NCBI RefSeq assembly: GCF_900102315.1
Contig: NZ_FNBL01000008.1
Coordinates: forward strand, 62,001-126,000
DNA length: 64,000 bases
Source of the DNA: Celeribacter baekdonensis
GTDB lineage: Bacteria; Pseudomonadota; Alphaproteobacteria; Rhodobacterales; Rhodobacteraceae
Direction: 5' to 3'
Shown here: piece after piece, positions 8,901-16,923 of the stretch
Layout: the number at the start of each line of letters is the position of its first letter
Numbering within the stretch: position 1 is the first letter of the stretch
Translations under genes and position numbers: made by a program
The notes under the pieces: generated by a model
What the model saw: the letters and a program-made list of their open reading frames with translations, nothing else
The model's database searches: none
Told to the model about the DNA's origin: nothing

Positions 8901-8935
8901 AAAAGCCCGCCCCACACACACGGGGGGGACGGGCC
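8901..8935 (-). terminator. Terminator after the nucleobase permease gene
   Basis: On the minus strand a GC-rich imperfect hairpin (GGCCCGTCCCC...GGGGCGGGC) is followed by TTTTT, 20 bp beyond the permease stop codon. Confidence 0.65.
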
Positions 8936-8954
8936 TCACTTGGATCAGCGCACG

Positions 8955-10316
8955 TCACTCCGCCGCTTCAACCGTGGCTTTGGCGTCTTCTGGAATGGCC
9001 AAAGACAGGATGATCGCGGACATGCCGGCCAATGTGATCGGTGCGGCAAAGACCTGTTTGAGGATATTCGGCAGGTGTTGCGTGGCATCGGGCACCAAGG
9101 TGACGCCAAGTGCCAAGCCAAAGGACACCGCCATGATATAGACCCGGCGCAGGGTCATCTCGACCGAGGACAGGATGCGAATGCCCGCAACAGCGATGGT
9201 CGAGAACAACACCAACGTGGCCCCACCCAAAACGGGTTTCGGGATGATCAAAAAGAACGTGCCGATGATGGGGAACAGGCCAAGCAGCACCAAGAACCCG
9301 CCCATATACATCCCCACATGCCGCGAGGCGACGCCGGTCATTTGGATCACGCCGTTGTTTTGCGAAAACGTGGTGTTGGGGAAGGTGTTGAACACGGCCG
9401 CAATGGCGGAGTTGACGCCATCGCCCAACACCCCGCCTTTGATGCGCTTCATATACAGATCGCCTTCGACCGGCTGACCGGAGATCACCGAGTTGGCGGT
9501 CAAATCACCCGAGGTCTCAATCGCCGTCACCAGATAGAGAAAGGCGATGGGGATAAACAGTCCGATGTCGAAATCAATGCCGTATTTGAACGGGATCGGC
9601 AGGGCAAAGAGTTTGGCGGAACTCAGCGCACCGAAATTCACCATGCCAAAGAAACTGGCCACGATGGTGCCGACGATGAGGCCGATCATGATGGCCGAAA
9701 TCCGCAGGGTCGGTTTGCCGATAAAGGTCATCACCAAAATCACCGCCACCACCAATGTGCCAAGCAACAGATAGAGCGGCTTGCCAAGGTCTTCGCCCGC
9801 CCGCGCGCCACCGGCGAAATCGGTAAAGCCCGATTTGATCAACGACAGCCCGATGACGGTGATTACAACCCCGGTCACCGTGGGCGTGATGATGCGTTTG
9901 AGCTTGTCCAGAAACTGCGACAGGATGATCTCGACCAAAGAGCCGACAAGGCAGAGGCCAAAGATCATCGCCAAAATATCATCCGGCGTCCCGCCTTGGC
10001 TTTTGACCGCAAAGCCCGCGGCCAACACTGCGCCTAGAAAGGCAAAGGACGTGCCTTGCAGCGACAAAAGCCCCGATCCCACCGGGCCGATGCGTTTGCA
10101 TTGAATAAACGTGGCCACGCCAGAGACAAAAAACGCCATCGCAATCAGGTACGGCACCTGTTCGCCCAACCCCAAAGCGCCGCCGATGATCAGGGACGGC
10201 GTGGCGATGCCGACGATGGAGGCCAAGACATGTTGCACAGCGGCCAAGGCGGCTTTTGACGGCGGCGGCACATCCTCTAGCCCGTAGACTAGCGGCATAA
10301 AGGTTTCTTTACTCAT
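8955..10316 (-). CDS. NCS2-family xanthine/uric acid/uracil permease
   Basis: A 453-residue polytopic membrane protein of the nucleobase:cation symporter-2 family. Signature stretches are AAVQHVLASIVGIATPSL near the N-terminus (family QH motif), GTSFAFLGAV, ETSGDLTANSVI in the substrate region, and QNNGVIQMTGVASRHVG, which fits the family motif Q-N-x-G-x4-T. Twelve or so hydrophobic segments are evident. The QNNGVIQ form is more typical of xanthine and uric acid carriers than of uracil carriers, but the exact substrate is inference. AAAGGGGA lies 8 bases before the ATG. No purine-catabolism genes adjoin it. Confidence 0.9.
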   Translation of the reverse strand: MSKETFMPLVYGLEDVPPPSKAALAAVQHVLASIVGIATPSLIIGGALGLGEQVPYLIAMAFFVSGVATFIQCKRIGPVGSGLLSLQGTSFAFLGAVLAAGFAVKSQGGTPDDILAMIFGLCLVGSLVEIILSQFLDKLKRIITPTVTGVVITVIGLSLIKSGFTDFAGGARAGEDLGKPLYLLLGTLVVAVILVMTFIGKPTLRISAIMIGLIVGTIVASFFGMVNFGALSSAKLFALPIPFKYGIDFDIGLFIPIAFLYLVTAIETSGDLTANSVISGQPVEGDLYMKRIKGGVLGDGVNSAIAAVFNTFPNTTFSQNNGVIQMTGVASRHVGMYMGGFLVLLGLFPIIGTFFLIIPKPVLGGATLVLFSTIAVAGIRILSSVEMTLRRVYIMAVSFGLALGVTLVPDATQHLPNILKQVFAAPITLAGMSAIILSLAIPEDAKATVEAAE

Positions 10317-10781
10317 CGCGGTGGTCCCCTTTTCGGTCGTTTTTCAGTTTTTGGTCTTCCCTTCCGCAAATCTGCGTCCCCATCGCCTGTAACAAAAGCG
10401 TTACCTGTGCCTGGCCCGATCTCCCTCGCCCGCGTTTTTTCCTCGCTTAAGAAAACGGCAGTTTTGATGCATACCCGCACAGGAATGCCCCTTTCTTCAG
10501 CCATCGCGCCGCGCGCCTCCTGGCCGGGCGTTGCCAAGGCCCCTTTGCCCTTCGCCACAGTCACGCGCCACGGTCACGCGTCACGGTCACGCGTCACGGT
10601 CATTCGCTACGTCACGCGCCCCTGTCACGCCCCCCTGCGCGGCCTTTCACCACCCCTGTCACAAAATTCACAAACCCTCTTGTCATACACACAGAAGGAT
10701 GACATTGGGCGCGTGTAACGCGGCACACGGGGAATTGAACGTGGCCGCGACGGGACCTCCCCCAGTAAATGAAAGACGACA
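10317..10781. other. Intergenic region with divergent promoters
   Basis: This 465-bp gap separates the divergent permease and RimK-like genes. It contains a C-rich, low-complexity stretch, the 13-bp tandem repeats listed separately, and the inverted repeat TGTCAT-N12-ATGACA at 10682-10705, 77 bp before the right-hand gene. I see no convincing coding sequence in it. Confidence 0.6.
10556..10607 (+). repeat. Four tandem 13-bp repeats
   Basis: Four consecutive 13-bp units of the form CACGGTCACGCGT; units 2 and 3 match each other except at the first two or three positions and units 1 and 4 carry two to four changes. It lies in the gap between divergent genes, about 175 bp before the RimK-like gene. 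Confidence 0.8.
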
Positions 10782-12179
10782 ATGATGGATAAAGCTCCTT
10801 TCGCTTTGGGCTGGGAAGAATGGACTGCACTGCCGGATCTCGGCTTGCCCGCGCTCAAGGCCAAGGTGGATACAGGCGCGCGCACCTCGGCGCTGCATGC
10901 CTTTGACATCGAACCCTTTGGCAAGGCGGATGCCCCGAAAGTGCGCTTTAACATCCACCCCATTCCGGCGCGCGAGGACATCGTGATCTCTTGTTCCGCC
11001 GATGTGGTGGATCGCCGCGAAGTCACCTCGTCCAATGGCGAAACCGAGCTGCGCTATGTCATCTCATCCGAAATCCAGATGGGTGATCGCCGCTGGCCGA
11101 TTGAAATCACTCTGACCAACCGCACCAATATGGCCTACCGGATGCTTTTGGGCCGTCAGGCGATTTCTGAAGATATGATCGTTCAACCGACCGAGAGCTT
11201 TTGCCAACCGGTTTTGGACGACAGTGCCTATTTCACCACCGCGATCCGCGACACCTTGCCATCGCGCGCGCTGCGCATTGCGGTCCTGTCACGCGAACCG
11301 GACAATTACTCGACCCAACGGTTGGTGGATGAGGGCGAAAAACGCGGCCATGTGGTTGAGGTCATCGACACCGCGCGCTGTTACATGGTGATCAATGCCA
11401 TGGCCCCGGAGATTTATTACGATGGCGAGCGCCTGCCGCGCTATGACGCCGTGATCCCGCGCATCGGCGCGTCTATCACCTCTTATGGCACCGCCGTGAT
11501 CCGGCAATTTGAAACCATCGGCACGTTTTGCGTCAATGGTTCCGAAGGCATATCCAAATCGCGCGACAAACTTCAGGCCCATCAGGTGCTCTCACGCCAC
11601 CAGATCGGGATGCCGACCACCGCTTTCGCCTCCTCGCCCAAAGACACCGACAACCTGATCGCCCTGGCGGGCCAGGCGCCGCTCATTGTCAAACTGTTGG
11701 AAAGCACCCAAGGCCGCGGCGTGGTCCTGGCCGAAACCAAAAAGGCGGCGCAATCGGTGATTTCGGCGTTTCGCGGCCTCAAAGCCAACTTTTTGGTCCA
11801 GCATTTCGTCAAAGAAGCTGCGGGCGAAGACATCCGCTGTGTCGTCATCGACGGCAAAGTCGTGGCCTCGATCAAACGCTCGTCTTCGGGCGGCGATTTC
11901 CGCTCCAACCTGCACCTGGGCGGCACCGCCTCGACCGTGCGCATAAGCAAAGCCGAACGCGACGTCGCGTTGAAATCCGCCAAGGCCTTTGGCCTTCGTA
12001 TGGCGGGCGTCGATCTGTTGCGTGCCGAAGATGGGCCGAAAGTGTTGGAGGTCAATTCCTCGCCGGGCTTTGAAGGCGCGGAGACCACCACCGGCAAAAA
12101 TTTGGCTGGAGTGCTTTATGACATGATCGAAAAACGGGTCCGCCCCACGCCCGCCCGCAAAAGCCGCAGTAAAACCTGA
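10782..12179 (+). CDS. Zn-protease-like domain fused to RimK-type ATP-grasp ligase
   Basis: A 465-residue fusion. Residues 1-140 match the retropepsin-like ATP-dependent zinc protease family (PF05618, RimB): LGWEEWTALPDLGLPALKAK, then VDTGARTSALHA and IEITLTNRTNMAYRMLLGRQAI. Residues 165-455 are an ATP-grasp ligase of the RimK type: LRIAVLSREPDNYSTQRLV, PRIGASITSYGTAVIRQFE, LIVKLLESTQGRGVVLAETK and the metal-binding VLEVNSSPGFEGAE. Known RimK adds glutamates to ribosomal protein S6 and RimB removes or regulates them; having both in one chain suggests a two-way modifier. Two ATG codons (10782, 10785) are adjacent. A single-gene unit. Confidence 0.88.
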   Translation: MMDKAPFALGWEEWTALPDLGLPALKAKVDTGARTSALHAFDIEPFGKADAPKVRFNIHPIPAREDIVISCSADVVDRREVTSSNGETELRYVISSEIQMGDRRWPIEITLTNRTNMAYRMLLGRQAISEDMIVQPTESFCQPVLDDSAYFTTAIRDTLPSRALRIAVLSREPDNYSTQRLVDEGEKRGHVVEVIDTARCYMVINAMAPEIYYDGERLPRYDAVIPRIGASITSYGTAVIRQFETIGTFCVNGSEGISKSRDKLQAHQVLSRHQIGMPTTAFASSPKDTDNLIALAGQAPLIVKLLESTQGRGVVLAETKKAAQSVISAFRGLKANFLVQHFVKEAAGEDIRCVVIDGKVVASIKRSSSGGDFRSNLHLGGTASTVRISKAERDVALKSAKAFGLRMAGVDLLRAEDGPKVLEVNSSPGFEGAETTTGKNLAGVLYDMIEKRVRPTPARKSRSKT

Positions 12180-12351
12180 TCTCAGCCACAGAAATCCCCC
12201 ACAGAAATCCCCCGCACTGATCCCTCGCACCGCCCGTGCCCCACGCCCGGACGGTGTTTCTTTTTTAAAACAGGCCATTCTTTGATCTGTGCCATAGCGC
12301 CGTTACCAAGACCGGCGAACACTGGCCGCAACTGTCACAGATAGGTGCCCC

Positions 12352-13872
12352 ATGTCCGCCCCCTCTTCCTCACTCTGCGCCCCCTCCTGCCCGCTTGCAC
12401 CCAATCCGGCCGATCTTTTGACGCGGGTCCGCACCCTGCGCGATCACATCGCCACCGAGACAGACACGATCTGGAGCGATTGGGCCGATCTCGATATGCG
12501 CGAGGCCTTTCGCCCCTCGGCGCAAAACCTCGCGACCTATCTGGCCTTCCGCCACACCGATCTGTCCGCCGTGCAACCGGATTTGGCCGCCTTGGGCCTG
12601 TCGACCCTGGGCCGCTGCGAACCGCATGTGCGCGCGTCTCTTGATGCGGTCGAAGCCGCGCTCAGTGGCCTGACCGGAGTGCCCGCCGCCTTTCCCGATC
12701 CCTCACGCCTGACCCGTGGCCCCGCCCGGCTCGCCGCGCGCCGCGACACCGCCTTTGGCACCGGGGCCTCCGGTGCGCCGCGTTCACGCATCTTGGTGAC
12801 GGTCCCGACAGAGGCCGCCACTGATCCCGGTCTGACCCGTGACATGATCCGGACGGGCGCGGACGCCATGCGGATCAATTGCGCCCATGATGGCCCCGAG
12901 CTCTGGGCCGCGATGATCACCAACATCCGCGCAGCGGGCGTTGAGATCGGGCGCTATGTCCCGATCCTGATGGATTTGGCCGGGCCGAAACTGCGCACTG
13001 GCGCTGTCGCAGGCCCCAACAAAGCGCGGGTCTGTGTCGATGATCGGCTTGATATTCTGCGCGAGGCCCCGAAAGCCAAGGCCAAACACGCCGCCCTCTC
13101 GCTGAGCCACCCCGAATTGATCGACCGGCTGACCCCCGGCATGGCCGTGTTCATTGATGACGGCAAAATCGGCGCGGAAGTGGTTGAAATCACCTCAAAA
13201 GGCGCGAAATTGAAAGTCACCCGCGCCGGGCCTGAAGGGGTCAAACTCAAACCCGAGAAAGGCTTTAACCTGCCTGCGGTTGAGATCGACATCCCAGCCC
13301 TGACCGAGGACGACCGCACAGCGCTTGATTTCGTCGTCGGGCGCGCCGATTTGATCGGCTATTCCTTTGTGCAGACGCCCGAAGACATCCGGCTTTTGAT
13401 CGCCGAAGTCGACAAACGCCTGCCCGAAGGCGGCCACCGTCCCGGCGTGGTGTTGAAGATTGAGACCAGCCAAGCGATCCGCAACCTGCCCCGGCTGATC
13501 GTCCAATCGGGTGCGTTGTGTGAGACCGCCGTGATGATCGCACGCGGCGATTTGGCGGTGGAGATCGGGCTGGAGCGCATGTCGGAGATGCAAGAAGAGC
13601 TGCTTTGGCTCTGTGAGGCGGCGCACACCCCCGTGGTCTGGGCCACGCAGGTGCTTGAGGGCCTGATGAAAGAAGGCCTCGCCACCCGCGCCGAAACCAC
13701 CGACGCCGCCATGGCCCAACGTGCCGATTGCGTGATGCTCAACAAGGGGCCGTATGTCTGTGACACGATCCGGTTTTTGTCGCGGGTTTTGGGCCGGATG
13801 GATCGGCATATGTCGAAAAAATCCGCCCGCCTTGGACCGCTGCGCTCGTGGCGTGGAAATATTTCGGTGTAA
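12352..13872 (+). CDS. Divergent pyruvate kinase-family protein with N-terminal extension
   Basis: A 506-residue protein. Residues 1-140 do not resemble pyruvate kinase. From about 145 the barrel and B-domain motifs of pyruvate kinase appear in order: MRINCAHDGPELW, ILMDLAGPKLRTG, FIDDGKIGAEVVE, VVLKIETSQAIRN (active-site Lys-Ile-Glu), MIARGDLAVEIGLERM, WATQVLEGLMKEGLATRAET and DAAMAQRADCVMLNKG. It stops soon after the last barrel motif, so the regulatory C-terminal domain of standard pyruvate kinase is absent. Several canonical residues are altered (NFSHG is NCAHD; KGPEIRTG is AGPKLRTG). Whether it makes pyruvate or does something else is not clear. Confidence 0.8.
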   Translation: MSAPSSSLCAPSCPLAPNPADLLTRVRTLRDHIATETDTIWSDWADLDMREAFRPSAQNLATYLAFRHTDLSAVQPDLAALGLSTLGRCEPHVRASLDAVEAALSGLTGVPAAFPDPSRLTRGPARLAARRDTAFGTGASGAPRSRILVTVPTEAATDPGLTRDMIRTGADAMRINCAHDGPELWAAMITNIRAAGVEIGRYVPILMDLAGPKLRTGAVAGPNKARVCVDDRLDILREAPKAKAKHAALSLSHPELIDRLTPGMAVFIDDGKIGAEVVEITSKGAKLKVTRAGPEGVKLKPEKGFNLPAVEIDIPALTEDDRTALDFVVGRADLIGYSFVQTPEDIRLLIAEVDKRLPEGGHRPGVVLKIETSQAIRNLPRLIVQSGALCETAVMIARGDLAVEIGLERMSEMQEELLWLCEAAHTPVVWATQVLEGLMKEGLATRAETTDAAMAQRADCVMLNKGPYVCDTIRFLSRVLGRMDRHMSKKSARLGPLRSWRGNISV

Positions 13873-13937
13873 GACCCCCTCTGGACGCCCGCCCACCTAT
13901 TCCCTATATGTTCACTCGGATATAGGAGAACGCGCAG

Positions 13938-14300
13938 ATGAGCGAAGAGGCAAATCCCATCGAGGGCACACCGCTGATCAAACCGTCGAGCACGGATCAC
14001 CCGCTGCATGATGCTGTGGTTGAGGCCTGTCGCACGGTCTATGACCCGGAAATTCCGGTTAACATTTATGACCTTGGCCTCGTCTATACGATTGAGATCA
14101 ATGACGAAAATGAAGTTCTCATTTTGATGACCCTGACCGCGCCGGGCTGTCCGGTTGCCGGCGAAATGCCGGGTTGGTTGGCCGATGCGATCGAACCGTT
14201 GGCCGGGGTGAAACATGTCGATGTCGAACTGACATGGAACCCGCCGTGGGGCATGGAAATGATGTCCGACGAGGCGCGTCTTGAGCTTGGCTTCATGTAA
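13938..14300 (+). CDS. sufT: SUF-associated Fe-S cluster assembly protein (DUF59/MIP18 domain)
   Basis: A 120-residue protein with a short N-terminal tail and one MIP18/DUF59 domain. The hallmark is RTVYDPEIPVNIYDLGLVYTIE (quoted in part: VYDPEIPVNIYDLGLVY), followed by LMTLTAPGCPVAGEMP, containing the conserved Cys, and VELTWNPPWGMEMMSDEARL. Proteins of this kind help mature Fe-S proteins and usually sit at the end of suf operons. Here no suf gene adjoins it, though an IscA-like gene lies 2.6 kb downstream on the same strand. TAGGAGA is 9 bases before the ATG and a good terminator follows. Confidence 0.85.
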   Translation: MSEEANPIEGTPLIKPSSTDHPLHDAVVEACRTVYDPEIPVNIYDLGLVYTIEINDENEVLILMTLTAPGCPVAGEMPGWLADAIEPLAGVKHVDVELTWNPPWGMEMMSDEARLELGFM

Positions 14301-14330
14301 ACGCCGAGATTTGACCCAGATTTAAGACCC

Positions 14331-14365
14331 AAAATGGCCTGTGCTGCGGCGGCGGGCCATTTTTT
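14331..14365 (+). terminator. Terminator after sufT
   Basis: AAAATGGCC ... GGCCATTTTTT forms a hairpin with a T-run, 31 bp after the sufT stop codon. Confidence 0.75.
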
Positions 14366-14552
14366 ATGGCAAATCCTTTGGGGGGCGTCTTTTGGCCCAC
14401 GGCCAAAGCCAACGCCAAAGCCAAAGCCGCCACCGCCGGTCCTGCGCCCGCAGCCGCCGCAGCTCTGCCTCACGCAGCGCTTTCTCAGCCCGATAGCCCG
14501 TTGGGGCCTGCGCATTGACGCGCGGCAGATTGATCGGAAAGAACGGCCACAT
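14364..14552 (-). CDS. Possible small basic protein (62 aa), unknown
   Basis: A 62-residue frame starting MWPFFPINLPRVNAQAPTG and ending in a Trp/Arg-rich stretch (RRWRLWLWRWLWPWAKRR). The start is chosen because GGAG lies six bases upstream. It is divergent from the LysR gene, as LysR targets often are, and its stop codon overlaps the last bases of the sufT terminator. The composition is unusual and I do not recognise a family, so it may be a chance frame. Confidence 0.3.
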   Translation of the reverse strand: MWPFFPINLPRVNAQAPTGYRAEKALREAELRRLRAQDRRWRLWLWRWLWPWAKRRPPKDLP

Positions 14553-14649
14553 CGGCATCTCCACAGTTGCAATTTTAAAGGATTGAAGCGACTGTAACGG
14601 CAGAGACATCACCCAAATACCCAACATATTGGCAATTCAGGTTTCAAAA

Positions 14650-15504
14650 ATGAAAGACGCCCTTGGTCGCGGCACGCCAAAGCTGGACGATTATTACCTG
14701 TTTCTCGCCGTGGCGGATGCGGGCGGATTGTCGGGGGCCGAAAAGGCCACAGGCACCTCCCAGCCGACGCTGTCCCGCCGCATGGGGGAACTGGAACGTA
14801 CCCTTGGCAAGCGCCTGTTCGAACGCGGCCCCCGCGGCTACACATTGACCTCACAGGGCCGTGCGTTGTTGCAAGAGGCCGAAGCGCTACGCGAAGCCGC
14901 CACGCGCCTCTGCCGCTTTCAACTCAAAGAGACCGCCCCCGAGGTCCGCATCACCGCAGGCGGCTGGACCACGCGCTATGTCGCCCGTCACCTGTCGCGA
15001 ATATGGACGCCGGAGTGCGCGTGGCGTCCGGCCCTGATGGCCTCAAACTCCAACGTCGACATTGCCCGGCGCGAGGCCGACATCGGCATCCGCAACCGCC
15101 GCCCAGAGCAAAGCTGGCTCGCCGGACGCAAACTTTCACCAATCACCTATGCCGAATATGCGGTCGGGCCAGAGGTGGCGGGCTATGTCACCCTGCACCA
15201 CGATATGCCGACCACGCCGTCGGAACGTTGGCTACGCAGCACGCACTCCAACGAGATCATCGCCACCGCCTCAGACGCCCGCTCCGCCGCCGACATGGCG
15301 GCTGCAGGCATCGGCCGCGTGATCCTGCCAACCTTTGCCGGGCGCGATGTCGCGGGCCTCATGCAGGTCTCGCCAGAGATCGCCGCGCTGACCCATGACG
15401 AATGGCTGGTCTGCCACCATGACGCCCGCCATGACCCTCCCGTGCGCGCCGCGTTGGAGGGGTTGGCGGAGCTGTTGACGGCCCCGGAACGGTTTGCGGC
15501 GTAG
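14650..15504 (+). CDS. LysR-family transcriptional regulator
   Basis: A 284-residue regulator. The N-terminal winged helix-turn-helix is DDYYLFLAVADAGGLSGAEK followed by ATGTSQPTLSRRMGELERTLGKRLFER; the C-terminal effector domain is shorter and more divergent than in typical LysR proteins, with DIARREADIGIRN as a recognisable piece. The ATG at 14650 follows AGG by nine bases; an in-frame TTG at 14629 is less likely. The divergent small frame at 14364-14552 is a possible target. The effector is unknown. Confidence 0.85.
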   Translation: MKDALGRGTPKLDDYYLFLAVADAGGLSGAEKATGTSQPTLSRRMGELERTLGKRLFERGPRGYTLTSQGRALLQEAEALREAATRLCRFQLKETAPEVRITAGGWTTRYVARHLSRIWTPECAWRPALMASNSNVDIARREADIGIRNRRPEQSWLAGRKLSPITYAEYAVGPEVAGYVTLHHDMPTTPSERWLRSTHSNEIIATASDARSAADMAAAGIGRVILPTFAGRDVAGLMQVSPEIAALTHDEWLVCHHDARHDPPVRAALEGLAELLTAPERFAA

Positions 15505-15517
15505 CGCATACAAAAAT

Positions 15518-15540
15518 GGTTTCTTTTTCAAATAGAAACC
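15518..15540 (+). promoter_or_regulatory. 23-bp palindrome, candidate operator of the satD-like gene
   Basis: GGTTTCTTTTT-C-AAATAGAAACC matches its own reverse complement at 10 of 11 positions per arm. It is centred 50 bp before the ATG at 15579 and has no T-run on either side, so an operator is more likely than a terminator. The downstream gene encodes a helix-turn-helix protein that could bind it. Confidence 0.6.
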
Positions 15541-15578
15541 GATATAGGTTGCAAAACGCCCTTCTTTTAAAAGCCCAT

Positions 15579-16190
15579 ATGACTCTCACAGTCCTGACAG
15601 GCGACATCGCCAAAAGCACAACCCTTTCGCCGGATCAATTTGATGCGGCTCTGCGCGCGCTCGCTGACGCATTTGCCGATATCAGCGGATGGGGGGCGCC
15701 TGCGAAAATGTCAAAGCATCGCGGTGACGGTTGGCAAATTGCGTCTGAAGCCCCAAACGAAGCGTTTAGAATGGCGCTTGTCATACGGGCACACCTGCGC
15801 AGCATCTCACCCGCCATTGACACACGGCTGGCTATTTCAACCGGATCAGGAACCTTGCCTGAAGCCATAGAAACAACTTCAGACGCAACTTTTGTATTGT
15901 CAGGCCAATGCCTTGACCAGATGAAAGACCCCATCCGGATGTCCTACGCAAACGGCGGACCACTTCAAGCCGTGGCCCTCATGATCGACCATATTTCAAG
16001 CAGTTGGACAGAAACACAGGCCAAAACCATTCTCCCATTTCTGCGCAGCCTCACCCCACCGACACAAAAACAGGTCGCCGACCTTTTCGGCGTGTCACGA
16101 CAATCCGTCGGAAAAACCTTGGACGCGGCCGCCTATCACCTCCTGCTCGAAGTGCTGCATACACTGGAAGAGGAAACAGTCTATGCCTGA
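15579..16190 (+). CDS. SatD-like protein: cyclase-like N-domain plus C-terminal helix-turn-helix
   Basis: A 203-residue protein. The N-terminal half starts LTVLTGDIAKSTTLSPDQFD and continues with SKHRGDGWQIASEAP; the GDI...S and RGDGWQ pair is typical of SatD-family proteins and echoes the two metal-binding loops of class III nucleotide cyclases and GGDEF-like palm domains. The C-terminal half carries a helix-turn-helix (TPPTQKQVADLFGVSRQSVGKTL). No ribosome binding site is seen, so translation may be leaderless or begin at an upstream in-frame ATG (15516) lying in the palindrome. It overlaps the DUF3307 gene by 8 bp. Base composition is somewhat AT-richer than its neighbours. A sensor-regulator of the membrane partner is the likely role; this is inference. 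Confidence 0.65.
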   Translation: MTLTVLTGDIAKSTTLSPDQFDAALRALADAFADISGWGAPAKMSKHRGDGWQIASEAPNEAFRMALVIRAHLRSISPAIDTRLAISTGSGTLPEAIETTSDATFVLSGQCLDQMKDPIRMSYANGGPLQAVALMIDHISSSWTETQAKTILPFLRSLTPPTQKQVADLFGVSRQSVGKTLDAAAYHLLLEVLHTLEEETVYA

Positions 16191-16899
16191 AACCCTCGCC
16201 GCCCTCTTTCTCGCCCATGTTCTTGCCGACTACGTGTTTCAGTCCGCCGCCATGGTCGACACCAAATCCAAACCCGAGACGTTGTTTCTGCATTTTCTCA
16301 TCGTGCTGCTCACCGCCATGGCCACGACCGGCCACGTCGCCTCCCCGGCGATTTACGCCCTCGCGCTGATCCATGTCGCGATTGATGCGATCAAGGTCAA
16401 AGCCTTCTCCGATAAATTCCTGCCGCATATCGCGGACCAAGCGTTGCATCTGCTCACCCTTGCAATCTTCGCCAAAGCCGCGCCGGATATCTATGCCAGC
16501 GGAGTCTATGGCGATCTCTCTTGGTTGCCCAAACTCATGCTTTATGCCGCCGGATTGATTTATGTCACCCGCGCGGGCGGGTTTGCTGTGGGCAAATTGA
16601 TGGCGGGCTTTGGCGACAATCCGATTGAGGAGAGCCTTGATAAGGGCGGGTTTTGGATTGGGCTGTTGGAACGCGGGCTGATTTACCTGTTGTTGATCGG
16701 CGATATGGCGGGCGGCATCGGGTTTTTGGTCGCGGCAAAATCGGTGTTGCGCTTTGAAGCAACACAAGATGGCAAAAAAGCGGAATGGGTGATCATCGGC
16801 ACATTGGCCTCCTTTGGCTGGGCCCTTGCGGTGACGCTCGCGGTGATGTTCCTTGGTGCACAGCTACCAGACCTTGGAATCACGGGCCAAACACCCTAG
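16183..16899 (+). CDS. DUF3307 integral membrane protein
   Basis: A 238-residue polytopic membrane protein. The N-terminal 110 residues match DUF3307: TLAALFLAHVLADYVFQSAAM, HFLIVLLTAMATTGH and ALIHVAIDAIKVKAF, in which conserved His and Asp residues lie in or beside membrane segments (H-x-LADY and H-x-xIDxxK). Further hydrophobic segments follow at the C-terminus (WVIIGTLASFGWALAVTLAVMFL). It begins inside the last codons of the SatD-like gene, so the two are translated together. The family's function is unknown; the intramembrane His/Asp pattern hints at an enzyme or ion-handling protein rather than a plain anchor. Confidence 0.8.
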   Translation: MPETLAALFLAHVLADYVFQSAAMVDTKSKPETLFLHFLIVLLTAMATTGHVASPAIYALALIHVAIDAIKVKAFSDKFLPHIADQALHLLTLAIFAKAAPDIYASGVYGDLSWLPKLMLYAAGLIYVTRAGGFAVGKLMAGFGDNPIEESLDKGGFWIGLLERGLIYLLLIGDMAGGIGFLVAAKSVLRFEATQDGKKAEWVIIGTLASFGWALAVTLAVMFLGAQLPDLGITGQTP

Positions 16900-16923
16900 A
16901 TTGAGGTCAAAGGAGACCTTCTC

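Noticed and set aside
10317-10480. Purine-type riboswitch before the nucleobase permease
   Set aside because: No conserved riboswitch core could be recognised in the leader; a covariance model search would be needed.
10313-10564. Small minus-strand gene upstream of the permease
   Set aside because: Low-complexity Arg/Gly/Lys sequence without a ribosome site, overlapping the permease start.
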